Assembly: GCA_937951685.1 (NCBI GenBank)
Contig: CALFBG010000021.1
Location: forward strand, 1-64,000
Direction of reading: 5' to 3'
Length of the DNA stretch: 64,000 bases
From: an uncultured Saprospiraceae bacterium
GTDB taxonomy: Bacteria; Bacteroidota; Bacteroidia; Chitinophagales; Saprospiraceae
The notes below the pieces were generated by a model that was not told the origin of the DNA, did no database searches, and worked only from the letters and a program-made list of their open reading frames with translations. How positions within the stretch are numbered: the stretch's first letter is position 1; each line of letters opens with the position of its first letter. The position numbers were made by a program, and so were the translations under genes. Below are positions 19,979-29,066 of the stretch, one piece after another.

Positions 19979-21457
19979 TTATTCTTTCGCTGGTGGCGGT
20001 GTCGTTAGAATGCGCTCCATTAGCTCATCCAATTGTTCTGCTCCGATCCGTTTTGAAATAATTTCTTTCTTTTCGTCTAATACAAAAATCTGCGGAGTCG
20101 TTCGTACGTCGTAGGTTATTTTAAATTTAGACTTAAGGTAAGGATCAACCACATTAATCCATCTCGTCATTCCCTTCTCTTTAATCATTTGTGCGCAAGC
20201 AGGAACTTCCTTATAAGTTCTGGTACAAACCGCAAACACTTCTACCCCACGAGGTTTAAATTTATCATAAAACTCAATCAACTTAGGCATAGACTTCTTG
20301 CAATGACCGCAATCTGGGTCCCAGAAAAACAGGACGGTGTAAGGCGATTTGACTTCGTGCAAAGTCATCATACCTTTCGTTTTAACCCTATGGTGTGCAT
20401 TTTCTTCGTCTTTTGCTTTAATGGTTCCTTCCACGTCCAACAATTGCATATTAATATCTGGTGCAATTTTACCAACCAAAATGGGAATCAAGGTTTTAGC
20501 ATTTTTGATAATCTTGTTGAGCTGTTCTTCTTCCGTCCATTTTGCTTTTCCGGTCATATAATATTTTTCAACGATATGCACATACAGCGCGTCCATCCCT
20601 ACGATCTTTGACTTCGCTGCTTCGTTTAAAAAATGTACGACGTAGTATTTAAAAGATTCTTCGCTGGGCGAAAGCAAATCCAAAACATAATCAACAGCAA
20701 TTGCTACTGAATCAGGGTGCTGCAAGGTCATTTTATTGACATAATAATCAATTCTACGGTGTAAGCCCGGACTACGTAACATTGCAGGATTGCCCATTTC
20801 GTAATTATCGAACCAGTGTTCCTTATAAAATTCAAAATTCTTTCTTTTCAGTTCATCCCCTTCTAGCTCAAACTTAGGTGCTTCTGGTTCCACCCCAGAC
20901 TTGATCATCATCTTCGTTACGCTACTATTTGGATCATTGCCAATCAATTTCCGTTGTCGATCTCTCACCACCTGGTTGATTGCTTCCATCTCTTTTTCTA
21001 AAGCCGGTTTGTCCGCAGCACTCGCCTCCTCTATGCGTTTTTTTAAGGCTTCTCCTTTAATTCTTTGTGCGCCCAAAAACTTGAGGTAATCGTAGAATAA
21101 CTTATTGTCTGCCGTATTTTTTGATTTAAATCCATTGACGGGATCTTTCACATCCGTTTCCACCGTAAAATGTTGTTCCCCTTGGTTAATCATCACTTGT
21201 AGAAACTGATTTTCTGGTGGCATCACGATCAAGTAAACCCCCGGTTCTAGTGCTTTTTCGCCCTTAAATACAAAATATCCGTTGGGATTTAGTTGCACCG
21301 TATCTTTGATGTATTGCTTATCACCATAATAATTTGCCAACAAGATTTCAGGTTCGGTAAAACCATTTAATTTTACTTTAATTTCATATCCATCTTGTGC
21401 CAAAAGAAAATTGCCTACCAAAAGTAGGGAGAGAGAGAGTAGTACTGTTCTTAACAT
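19979..21457 (-). CDS. TlpA/DUF4369-type thiol-disulfide protein
   Basis: A 492-residue exported protein with a C-terminal thioredoxin fold. The start at 21457 is chosen because it gives a proper signal peptide (MLRTVLLSLSLLLVGNFLLAQ); a start at 21505 would add 16 charged residues before it. Seen: an N-terminal DUF4369-like beta-domain (about 22-110), a helical middle region, and a thioredoxin-like domain from about 360. The redox motif there is Cys383-Gly-His-Cys386 (CGHC, as in protein disulfide isomerases), with a cis-Pro block RTTPQIFVL. A role in periplasmic disulfide reduction or cytochrome maturation is likely. The gene stands alone. Confidence 0.88.
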   Translation of the reverse strand: MLRTVLLSLSLLLVGNFLLAQDGYEIKVKLNGFTEPEILLANYYGDKQYIKDTVQLNPNGYFVFKGEKALEPGVYLIVMPPENQFLQVMINQGEQHFTVETDVKDPVNGFKSKNTADNKLFYDYLKFLGAQRIKGEALKKRIEEASAADKPALEKEMEAINQVVRDRQRKLIGNDPNSSVTKMMIKSGVEPEAPKFELEGDELKRKNFEFYKEHWFDNYEMGNPAMLRSPGLHRRIDYYVNKMTLQHPDSVAIAVDYVLDLLSPSEESFKYYVVHFLNEAAKSKIVGMDALYVHIVEKYYMTGKAKWTEEEQLNKIIKNAKTLIPILVGKIAPDINMQLLDVEGTIKAKDEENAHHRVKTKGMMTLHEVKSPYTVLFFWDPDCGHCKKSMPKLIEFYDKFKPRGVEVFAVCTRTYKEVPACAQMIKEKGMTRWINVVDPYLKSKFKITYDVRTTPQIFVLDEKKEIISKRIGAEQLDELMERILTTPPPAKE

Positions 21458-21915
21458 AAGTATTTTAAGTTTAAAAGCTCGATACCGCACCTTGCATTTC
21501 ATCAATAATATACAATAATATATAAATGCCCAACGCTAAGCTTTCAGCGCAAATAACGCTCCATTTTAGATTTTAAATTCTTTAATTGCTCCAATCAATC
21601 TATCCAATTGAAAGCTTGTCTTTACCTTCCTAAAACTACTTTCGCATAAGCACTATTGTACGATCGTATTGAAATGCAAGACAATTAAATTTTCCTTAAC
21701 AGTCGGCGTATCCTAAACGTAGTTACGAGGCACTTTCAAAGGAAAAAATACATCAGCAAAAATAACCAAACTGTTTTGCAAAAACTAGGTTTAGGGCCAG
21801 AACTTGCAGCCTTTGATAAAGAAGAACGTCCTGTGTGTAGGATACACGACAGGACGTTCTAACTTACCATTTCTTAAAAACGCTACTGAGTTATTTCTTC
21901 AAGCATTAGTTTTTA
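21458..21915. other. Gap between the coiled-coil and TlpA-like genes
   Basis: No gene is seen in this gap. It carries a short palindrome GCGCAAATAACGC near 21550 and the hairpin at 21823-21860 listed separately. The rest is plain AT-rich sequence. Confidence 0.5.
21823..21860 (-). terminator. Strong hairpin after the coiled-coil gene
   Basis: Stem AGAACGTCCTGT/ACAGGACGTTCT (12 bp perfect) with an inner GTGT/ACAC extension. It lies 56 bases beyond the stop codon of the coiled-coil gene. There is no T-run directly after it on the minus strand, so it may act as an mRNA 3'-end stabiliser rather than a classical terminator. Confidence 0.55.
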
Positions 21916-24900
21916 CTAATTATTTGTCTTTTTAGCCTTTTCGAGTTCCGCTTTTACTTTTTCTAAAGCCGCTTTAGCCGCGCTTAGTGCTGCCTGCGTA
22001 GATTGAAGTTGCTGAGCGGCGGCATCATTTTCCTGTTTGGCTTGATTCAACGCAGTTTCTTCCGCTTTGCGTTTTCCTACTAAAACAGCTTGCTCTTCTT
22101 TAAATTTAGCACGTTCCATTGCAATTTTTTCGGCAGTATCTTCTTTTATTTTGGTAATCTGTTGGGTAGCCTGTTGCTTTGCCGCGTAGACGGCATCGGA
22201 AGCTTCTTTTTGAGAAGCGCTAATTTCTTCTTGTGCGAGTAACCTTGCTTTTTCTGCATCCGTTAAGTATTGCTTCTTTTTTTCGGCAACGTCCGCGCGA
22301 ATATCCGCTAGTTCTTTATCCGTTTTAGCTCTTTCTGCGGCGACCTCTTCGGCAGATTTAATTTTAGCCGTTTCTACTTCCTTGGCGTAAGCTGCTTTTT
22401 TATCTTCTGTTTCCTTTTTAACGATTGAAATTTCCTCCACGGCTTGTTGCTTCGTTAGCGCAACTTCCGTTGCCGCTTCTTCTTTAACTTTTGCGACTTC
22501 GCTTGCTGCTGCTTCTTTCGTCTTCAAGATACTCAAAGCCGCTTCTTCCTGCGCTTTGGCCATCCGTTCTTTTGCCAGTTTGATTTCGTTGGCGGCTTGC
22601 TGTTGGGTTGCCCCAATTTCATTTGCTGCATCTTCTTTCGCTTTTGCGACACTATTCGCCTGAGCTTGTTTTTCGGTAGCAGCCTTCTCTTTTTCTTGCC
22701 GAATCATTTCTGCGGATTCTGCTTTAATCTTAGCTACCGCTTCAGCCTCGTTGCGTTTTGCTGCTGCAATTTTATTAGAAGATTCTTGCTCCGCTAAGGC
22801 TTCTTTTTCTTTTGCCGCAGCGATGGACTTTGCTACTTGTTCTCGAGTCAAGGTCAATTCGCGCGCAGCTTTTTCCTTTGCCGTCATCACCTCTTCGACG
22901 GTAAGTTCCATGACATTTTTTTCGTTAGCTTTAGCTGCTGCAATTTTGGTTGCTACTTCTGCTTGAATCGTTTTAATTTTTTCTTGTGCTAAAGTTTGTG
23001 CTCCTGCAATTTCCTTTCCGTACGCTTCTTTGGCCGAAGCAGACTTAGCATTTGCTTCCTGCACTCTGGTAGCTGCTTCTAGTTGTGCTTTTCCAATTTC
23101 GGCAGCCGCATTTTCTTTCGCCTTTGCTACTTCTGCGGCAGAATTTTTCTTTGCTAAAGCTTCTTTTTCCTTTGCGGCAGCGATAGATTTATTGACCTCT
23201 TCCTGAATGCGAGCGATTTCGGCGGTTGCTTTTTCTTTGGCGGCACGTACGTCTTCCGCTATTTTTTCCTTTTGTACTTTTGCTTTTTCATTCGCAGCGG
23301 CAACTTTTGTGGCCGCTTCTTGATTGATTTCTGAGATCGATTGCGACGCCCGTTCCCTTGCGGCAGCTACATCTTGGGCCGAAGCCATTTTTTCTTTTTC
23401 GGCGATTTCTTTCGCTTTGGCAATTTCGGCGGCAGAATTAGATTGTGTTGAACTAATTTCAGCGTTTGCCTTTTCCTTTTCCGAAGCGACTTGTTGTTTC
23501 GTTTCGTTAATTGCTTCCGACGCACGTTGCTTTGCTTCCGCTACGGCGAGCGCCGAATTTTCTTTTTCTTTGGCGGCAGTTTCTTTAATGGCAGCGATTT
23601 CACTAGCATTAGATTCGGATAAGGTTGCTTTTTCCTCTGCAGCTTTTCTTCTAGCTTCCGCTACGCCGAAAGCAATCTTTTCTTTTTCTAAAACCGCGTT
23701 TTCTTTTAATTGGGCAATTTTTTCCGCAGTTTCTTCCTTTACACTCAAGATTTGCTCCGAGGCTGTTTTTTTGGAATTGACGACATCTTCTGCTGTTTTA
23801 TTCTTCTCCGTCTTGGCCGCTTCTCTAGCATTAGCAATTAGCGTTGCCGTTTCCGAGCGAATTTTATCTAGCTCTAGCTTGGAGTTTTCCCTCGCCGAGG
23901 CGACTTCATCCGAATACTCTATTTTAGCTTGCTCCAGTTTCTCTTTGACCACTTTAATTTCGGCGGCTGCTTTATCCCGAGCAGCAACAACTTCTTCTGC
24001 CGACTTAAGTTTCGCATCTTGTACTTCTTTTGCCGCATTTTGGCGAGCTTCCTCTACGTTTAGATTAATTTTTTCAATCTCCGTAGAAGCTTTAGATTTG
24101 GCATCTACGACAGACTGTGCTACTTCTGAATTCGATTTTTCAATTTCTTCCGAAGACTTCTTTCTTGCTTCTAAGACCTCTTGTGCGTATTCCGTTTTCT
24201 TAGCTTCGGCTTGTTCTCTAGCAATCGCTACTTCATCTTGTAAATTCTTTTTGATTTGTTCGGCTTTATCTCTTTCTAGTTGAATTTCTTCTTTCAGTGC
24301 CGCTTTCGTTTCCACCAATTCCTTTCGCAAAGCAGCTAATTCTTCGTCGTTGAGTAAGCTAATATCAGCGATTCTTCGTACGCCGCCACCAGAAGTAGCA
24401 CTAATTGGTCTACCACCACTTGAGGTTTTAGCTCCCCCACTAGACGAGAGATCATTTCCGCTCAAAGCGACATTTTTGACCTTAGATTTATCCAGATTCG
24501 AGTTGAAACAATTTGCCATTTTTTGAAAAACGGCTTGTCGACTTGGATTCACCGAAAACTTAAACATTTTATTGGTGATATTATTCTTTAGATAAATGGT
24601 GCTGATCCCCGTGGTTGAGAACCATTCCATGGCCGCAAAATCCAATTGTAGCACATTTTGGTGAACGGGCGTTCCTCCTTGCTTAATTACTTCTCCCATT
24701 TCGATAAAACGGTAACTTTTTCGCTTATTGGCTTTATCCATGAAGACGACCTCATCATCTTGGTTGAACTCTACCCCACTCGTAGAAAGTACTTTGGCCA
24801 TTACACCTTTATTATCGGTATAGAAGGAAATACTATAGCTATAATTACCCCGCACGACTAACGTCTGCTGCTCGGTCTTTAGCACTTGCGTATTTCCAAT

Positions 24901-25008
24901 TTTCTTATTGGTTTCAATGAAAGAACCACACCCTTGTGCGGATGCCGTAGGATTGATTACCAAAGTAAAAAAAAGAGAAGAGAATAAGATCTTAAAAAGC
25001 TGCCTCAT
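21916..25008 (-). CDS. Exported long coiled-coil protein with 40-residue repeats
   Basis: A 1,030-residue protein (start at 25008 preferred, giving the signal peptide MRQLFKILF..PTASAQG). After the signal come about 160 residues of beta-type sequence with two cysteines, then a Gly/Ser linker (about 185-212). A continuous Ala/Glu/Lys-rich coiled coil runs to the C-terminus. Counted by hand, it is built of consecutive units that begin like A-x-[DE]-V-x-x-A-K and measure 40 residues, or 40+11 or 40+18 (see findings). Two units share the exact string SIAAAKEKEALA, a sign of internal duplication. No membrane segment follows the signal peptide, so it should be periplasmic or surface-exposed. A spacer, tether or fibre role is inference. 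I know of no named family for it. Confidence 0.8.
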   Translation of the reverse strand: MRQLFKILFSSLFFTLVINPTASAQGCGSFIETNKKIGNTQVLKTEQQTLVVRGNYSYSISFYTDNKGVMAKVLSTSGVEFNQDDEVVFMDKANKRKSYRFIEMGEVIKQGGTPVHQNVLQLDFAAMEWFSTTGISTIYLKNNITNKMFKFSVNPSRQAVFQKMANCFNSNLDKSKVKNVALSGNDLSSSGGAKTSSGGRPISATSGGGVRRIADISLLNDEELAALRKELVETKAALKEEIQLERDKAEQIKKNLQDEVAIAREQAEAKKTEYAQEVLEARKKSSEEIEKSNSEVAQSVVDAKSKASTEIEKINLNVEEARQNAAKEVQDAKLKSAEEVVAARDKAAAEIKVVKEKLEQAKIEYSDEVASARENSKLELDKIRSETATLIANAREAAKTEKNKTAEDVVNSKKTASEQILSVKEETAEKIAQLKENAVLEKEKIAFGVAEARRKAAEEKATLSESNASEIAAIKETAAKEKENSALAVAEAKQRASEAINETKQQVASEKEKANAEISSTQSNSAAEIAKAKEIAEKEKMASAQDVAAARERASQSISEINQEAATKVAAANEKAKVQKEKIAEDVRAAKEKATAEIARIQEEVNKSIAAAKEKEALAKKNSAAEVAKAKENAAAEIGKAQLEAATRVQEANAKSASAKEAYGKEIAGAQTLAQEKIKTIQAEVATKIAAAKANEKNVMELTVEEVMTAKEKAARELTLTREQVAKSIAAAKEKEALAEQESSNKIAAAKRNEAEAVAKIKAESAEMIRQEKEKAATEKQAQANSVAKAKEDAANEIGATQQQAANEIKLAKERMAKAQEEAALSILKTKEAAASEVAKVKEEAATEVALTKQQAVEEISIVKKETEDKKAAYAKEVETAKIKSAEEVAAERAKTDKELADIRADVAEKKKQYLTDAEKARLLAQEEISASQKEASDAVYAAKQQATQQITKIKEDTAEKIAMERAKFKEEQAVLVGKRKAEETALNQAKQENDAAAQQLQSTQAALSAAKAALEKVKAELEKAKKTNN

Positions 25009-25362
25009 GATTATTCGATTTATTACACACAATATAAATATTATAATTGAACCAAAACAATAATATTATAGGTAAAGAACCTATTTGAAAAAATATGATT
25101 TGGAGACGAGTAACTAAAGGGGGCGATTTTGATCCGTTTTGATCTAGGATTGTAGCTACTTTTATTGGCTTGAAAATGAGAATTACGCTAGAAACGCTCG
25201 TTTCTTCCCTTAAGTTGTTCCGCTCGTTAAATATTTATAAAAATAACTATACAAAATCGGTTTTTAAGCCTAGTGAGCAGTAGCAAACAGACATTTTTAG
25301 ATAATTTTTATAAAATCGGCTTTATACGGGGCTGAACATTCTAATAGCCATCTTTAAAACGT
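25009..25362. other. Gap between pyrB and the coiled-coil gene
   Basis: No gene is seen. A near-repeat of AAAATCGG[TC]TTT occurs at about 25254 and 25313, and GATCCGTTTTGATC near 25130. These are weak patterns with no clear role. Confidence 0.45.
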
Positions 25363-26301
25363 CTAATTCGGTCGTTTTGCTGCCAATAAATATAAGATTG
25401 CCATTCGAATAGCTACGCCATTTTCTACCTGTTGGAGAATAATCGACTGGTCAGAATCAGCCACGTCGCTAGTGATTTCTACTCCGCGATTAATAGGACC
25501 AGGGTGCATGATTACCACTTCAGAGTTGAGCTCATTCAAGAGCTGTTTATTCACACCAAAGTACCGTGCATATTCTCTCAAAGAAGGAAAGTATTTAATA
25601 TCTTGACGTTCTAATTGAATGCGCAAGATATTCGCAACGTCACACCATTCCAAGGTCTCTCGAGTATTGTAAGAAACTTCCACCCCCAGTTTAGCGATAT
25701 GTTTAGGAATTAACGTTGGCGGTCCGCAAACGCGCACGGTAGCGCCCATTTTTTGTAAGCAATAGATATTGCTCAATGCTACTCTAGAGTGTAAAATATC
25801 TCCGATAATGGCAATTTTTTTCCCGCGCAAATCGCCAAGTTGCTCTCGAATCGAAAAAGCATCTAATAACGCTTGGGTTGGATGTTCGTGGGTTCCGTCG
25901 CCAGCATTGATGATATTGGCGTCGATGTGGCGAGCCAGATAGGCCGGCGCGCCAGGTGCAGGATGGCGCATTACCACCATGTCCACTTTCATGGAAAGGA
26001 TGTTATTCACAGTATCCAGCAGGGTTTCTCCTTTTTTGACGGAAGAGGAAGCTGCAGAAAAATTGACGACATCCGCAGAAAGTCGTTTTTCGGCCAATTC
26101 GAAGGAAATTCTAGTTCGGGTTGAATTTTCAAAAAAAAGATTAGCGACGGTGACATCACGAAGGGAAGGTACTTTTTTAATGGGCCGATTGATAACTTCC
26201 TTAAATTGATCAGCCGTTTCGAAGATTAACTGAATATCAGCTGGCGTTAGGTATTTGATGCCTAAAACGTGCTTGGTACTGAGTTGCGTATTGGTCGTCA
26301 T
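25363..26301 (-). CDS. pyrB: Aspartate carbamoyltransferase catalytic chain
   Basis: A 312-residue enzyme that joins carbamoyl phosphate and L-aspartate, the first committed step of pyrimidine synthesis. Seen: the carbamoyl-phosphate site FFENSTRTRISFE at about 56-68, MRHPAPGAP, HEHPTQALLDAFSI at about 138-151, and the aspartate-binding HPGPINRGVE near the C-terminus. Normal length. pyrR lies upstream on the same strand (88-base gap), so the two probably form a pyrR-pyrB operon. No pyrI regulatory chain gene is present. Confidence 0.96.
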   Translation of the reverse strand: MTTNTQLSTKHVLGIKYLTPADIQLIFETADQFKEVINRPIKKVPSLRDVTVANLFFENSTRTRISFELAEKRLSADVVNFSAASSSVKKGETLLDTVNNILSMKVDMVVMRHPAPGAPAYLARHIDANIINAGDGTHEHPTQALLDAFSIREQLGDLRGKKIAIIGDILHSRVALSNIYCLQKMGATVRVCGPPTLIPKHIAKLGVEVSYNTRETLEWCDVANILRIQLERQDIKYFPSLREYARYFGVNKQLLNELNSEVVIMHPGPINRGVEITSDVADSDQSIILQQVENGVAIRMAILYLLAAKRPN

Positions 26302-26389
26302 ATTAAGTTTAGAATTAATCTTCGAAGTTGTTGGATCAAAATTAACTACGGCGCTACGAGCGTTGCTAAATAGACTTTATACTTTTAAC

Positions 26390-26941
26390 CTATTTAACCT
26401 TATTTGAAAAAAGCAAGATGCGATCTTTGCCATCAATTTTCTCCCACTCCACTTTAACGTAAGCCTCATCCAACGCATCCACCGTTAATCCCGTATAATC
26501 GGCTTGAATGGGAAGATGTCGATTGAAGCGGCGATCCACCAAGCTTAATAATTCCACTTTTTGGGGTCGACCATAATGTTGCAGTGCGGTCAGCGCCGCA
26601 ACGATGGTTCTGCCCGTGTAGAGCACATCATCCACTAAAATTACTCTTTTACCTTCCACTAGAAAATCTAACTCGGTGGCATTCGCTACCAGAGGTTTAT
26701 CTCGCGTGCGGAAATCATCCCGATAAAAGGTAATATCCAGTTTCCCGTATTCGATTTTGGAATCTTTCAAGATGGTTTCTAAGCGTTCGTGGATTCTATT
26801 GGCAAAGAGTACCCCACGGTGTTGTACCCCGATTAAGCAGGTATCTTCAAAATCGCCGTAACTTTCGATCAACTGATGACAAAGTCGATCGATGGTAAAG
26901 CGAAATTGCTCTTTCTCAAGAATGGTTCTTCCTTTATTCAT
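26390..26941 (-). CDS. pyrR: PyrR-type uracil phosphoribosyltransferase/regulator
   Basis: A 183-residue member of the type I phosphoribosyltransferases. PyrR proteins make UMP from uracil and PRPP, and in many bacteria bind pyr mRNA to cause attenuation. The PRPP loop is VILVDDVLYTGRT (about 98-110), and the flexible-loop block DITFYRDD is present. The start at 26941 is supported by the promoter at 26950-26981. The longer frame starting at 26980 would begin upstream of the transcription start. No anti-terminator-like leader is seen upstream, and the leader appears almost absent, so mRNA-binding control of its own leader is doubtful. Confidence 0.9.
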   Translation of the reverse strand: MNKGRTILEKEQFRFTIDRLCHQLIESYGDFEDTCLIGVQHRGVLFANRIHERLETILKDSKIEYGKLDITFYRDDFRTRDKPLVANATELDFLVEGKRVILVDDVLYTGRTIVAALTALQHYGRPQKVELLSLVDRRFNRHLPIQADYTGLTVDALDEAYVKVEWEKIDGKDRILLFSNKVK

Positions 26942-26949
26942 GATGGCTG

Positions 26950-26981
26950 CAAATATATCTATTCTAGAGAGTATTGGCAAA
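26950..26981 (-). promoter_or_regulatory. pyrR promoter, almost leaderless
   Basis: On the minus strand TTTG (26978-26981) and TATATTTG (26950-26957, TAnnTTTG) are 20 bp apart, the ideal Bacteroidota spacing. The -7 box ends 8 bases before the pyrR ATG, so the expected transcript has a leader of only a few bases. Confidence 0.75.
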
Positions 26982-27284
26982 AAAGAAGCAAATTAATCTC
27001 AAGTAAGTACCAAGACAAAATTATTTTGCCATCAAATTGTGTTAGATTTTGATCCGTATTGAGGCACGAAAGCCTTCCTAATCCTTTGCTTAGAAAGGCT
27101 TAGAAAAACGAAGAGGTGGGTCGAAAGATGAGGCAAGTTAATAAGTAAAATAATTTGTATGGATACTTAGGTGCGGAATTAAGTAGGTTTACCGAAGTTA
27201 TTTTAAAATACAGCCCAAAACGAAAGCGTCTTGGAAATTCTTATCCCAAGACGCTTATTAAGTACCAAATATCTTTATCGTAAA
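26982..27284. other. Gap between glnS and pyrR
   Basis: No gene is seen. It holds the pyrR promoter at its right-strand start, a weak AGCCTT...AAGGCT hairpin near 27070-27105, a CAAAAT/ATTTTG palindrome near 27015, and the glnS terminator listed separately. Confidence 0.45.
27224..27256 (-). terminator. Hairpin terminator after glnS
   Basis: An 11-bp perfect stem AAGCGTCTTGG/CCAAGACGCTT is followed on the minus strand by TCGTTTTG. The T-run is short. Confidence 0.7.
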
Positions 27285-28964
27285 CTATTTCTTTCCTTTT
27301 TTAGCATTAAAGCGATCTTTGAGGCCAACCGTTTGGTTAAATACTAAATGTTCCGCACTAGAATCCGTATCTACACAAAAATAACCTTTACGCATGAATT
27401 GCAAGCGCGTTCCTGGCGTTGCCGTTTTCAAACTAGGCTCTACGTATACTGCATCCAAAATCGTCTGAGAAGCTGGATTGATAAAATCTTTAAAGTCCTT
27501 CTCTTTATCTTCCAAAGGATTGGGTACTGTAAATAAGTTATCATACATCCGAACTTCTGCTTGGATGGCGTGCGGAATACTCACCCAGTGAATGACGCCT
27601 TTCGATTTAATGCCGCTTTCGTCTGCACCACTTTTAGAATTTGGATAATAGCTGCAATAAACCGTCGTAATTTCTCCCGTGGTTTCATCTTTGTCGAAAC
27701 TTTCACAATGAACAATGTAGGCTCCTTTCAAACGAACGTTTCTACCAATATCCATCCGATAAAACTTTTTCGGTGCATTTTCTAGCACATCATCACGTTC
27801 CATGTAAAGCTCTTTACTGAATGGAACTTCCCGAGTACCACCATTGGGATCTTCAGGATTATTCTCCAATTGGAGCATTTCTGTTTTGTGCTCCTCATAA
27901 TTGGTAATCACCAATTTAATGGGATTCATGACTGCCATTACGCGCGCCGTTTCTTTATTTAAAACTTCTCGCACGGACGCTTCTAGGAGCGACATTTCGA
28001 TCACGTTATCTCGTTTGGCAATTCCTACTTTATCGCAGAACAAGCGCAGTCCCGCTGCCGGATAGCCTTTTCTCCGCATACCACTAATGGTAGGCATCCG
28101 AGGATCATCCCAGCCCGTTACGATATTTTCTTGAACCAATTGTAGCAATTTCCGTTTGGAGGTAATCATGTATTCGACGTTCATTCGTGCGAACTCAATT
28201 TGCTGCGACGGAAAAATTTCTAGTTTTTCGATACACCAGTTGTACAAGGGGCGGTGATGGATAAATTCTAAGGTACAAAGCGAGTGCGTAATCTTTTCAA
28301 TGGAGTCAGACTGTCCGTGTGCAAAATCGTACAAGGGATAAATGCACCATTTGTCTCCGGTACGATGATGCGTTTCGTGCTTAATCCGATAAAAAACAGG
28401 ATCGCGCATCAACATATTGGGCGACTTCATATCAATCTTTGCGCGCAAAACTTTTGAGCCATCCGGAAAATCACCCGCTTTCATTTTTGCAAAGAGTTCT
28501 AGGTTTTCTTCGACGGAGCGACTACGAAATGGGCTATCCACGCCTGGTTCGTTCGGCGTACCTTTCATTTCTGCAATTTCTTCCGGCGTAGAATCATCGA
28601 CGTAAGCGAGTCCCTTTTTGATTAAGGTTTGTGCGAAAGCATACATTTGATCAAAGTAATCACTAGCGTATAATTCTTCTGCCCAAGTAAAGCCCAACCA
28701 CTCAATATCTCGTTTGATGGCATCGACGTAAGCCGTTTCCTCCGTAGAAGGATTCGTATCATCAAAGCGTAGATTGGTGGCGCCGTTGTATTTTTGAGCG
28801 ATGGAAAAATTTAGGCAAATCGCCTTGGCGTGTCCGATGTGCAAGTAGCCATTCGGTTCGGGCGGAAAGCGCGTCAGTACTCGCTTATCATTTTTACCAC
28901 TTCTAAGATCCTCTTCAATAATTTGTTCGATAAAATTTAAGGATGCTACTTTTTCTGTACTCAT
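27285..28964 (-). CDS. glnS: Glutaminyl-tRNA synthetase
   Basis: A 559-residue class I aminoacyl-tRNA synthetase charging tRNA-Gln. Seen: the HIGH-type motif in PPEPNGYLHIGHAKA at about 34-48, FDDTNPSTE near 69, the KMSKS-equivalent loop in ITSKRKLLQ at about 270, and the beta-barrel anticodon-binding C-terminus with RLKGAYIVHCE. Length is usual for bacterial GlnRS. argS lies upstream on the same strand with a gap of about 100 bases, so the two may be co-transcribed. Having GlnRS, the organism need not rely on transamidation for tRNA-Gln. Confidence 0.97.
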   Translation of the reverse strand: MSTEKVASLNFIEQIIEEDLRSGKNDKRVLTRFPPEPNGYLHIGHAKAICLNFSIAQKYNGATNLRFDDTNPSTEETAYVDAIKRDIEWLGFTWAEELYASDYFDQMYAFAQTLIKKGLAYVDDSTPEEIAEMKGTPNEPGVDSPFRSRSVEENLELFAKMKAGDFPDGSKVLRAKIDMKSPNMLMRDPVFYRIKHETHHRTGDKWCIYPLYDFAHGQSDSIEKITHSLCTLEFIHHRPLYNWCIEKLEIFPSQQIEFARMNVEYMITSKRKLLQLVQENIVTGWDDPRMPTISGMRRKGYPAAGLRLFCDKVGIAKRDNVIEMSLLEASVREVLNKETARVMAVMNPIKLVITNYEEHKTEMLQLENNPEDPNGGTREVPFSKELYMERDDVLENAPKKFYRMDIGRNVRLKGAYIVHCESFDKDETTGEITTVYCSYYPNSKSGADESGIKSKGVIHWVSIPHAIQAEVRMYDNLFTVPNPLEDKEKDFKDFINPASQTILDAVYVEPSLKTATPGTRLQFMRKGYFCVDTDSSAEHLVFNQTVGLKDRFNAKKGKK

Positions 28965-29066
28965 TATTTTTGAAATTCGAGCTGCTACCGTTTGTAATAG
29001 AAACGGGTAGAAACATCGGTGAAAAATTGACTTTTAAAATGTACTTGTACTATTACGTCCAGCGTT

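Noticed and set aside
23324-24283. 319-codon plus-strand frame opposite the coiled-coil gene
   Set aside because: It is a Ser/Ala/Phe-rich shadow of the repetitive codons; the minus-strand frame has the signal peptide and heptad/hendecad pattern.
27000-27284. pyr attenuator or T-box-like leader for glnS/pyrR
   Set aside because: The T-box motif is absent, and the hairpin there lies downstream of glnS, fitting a terminator.
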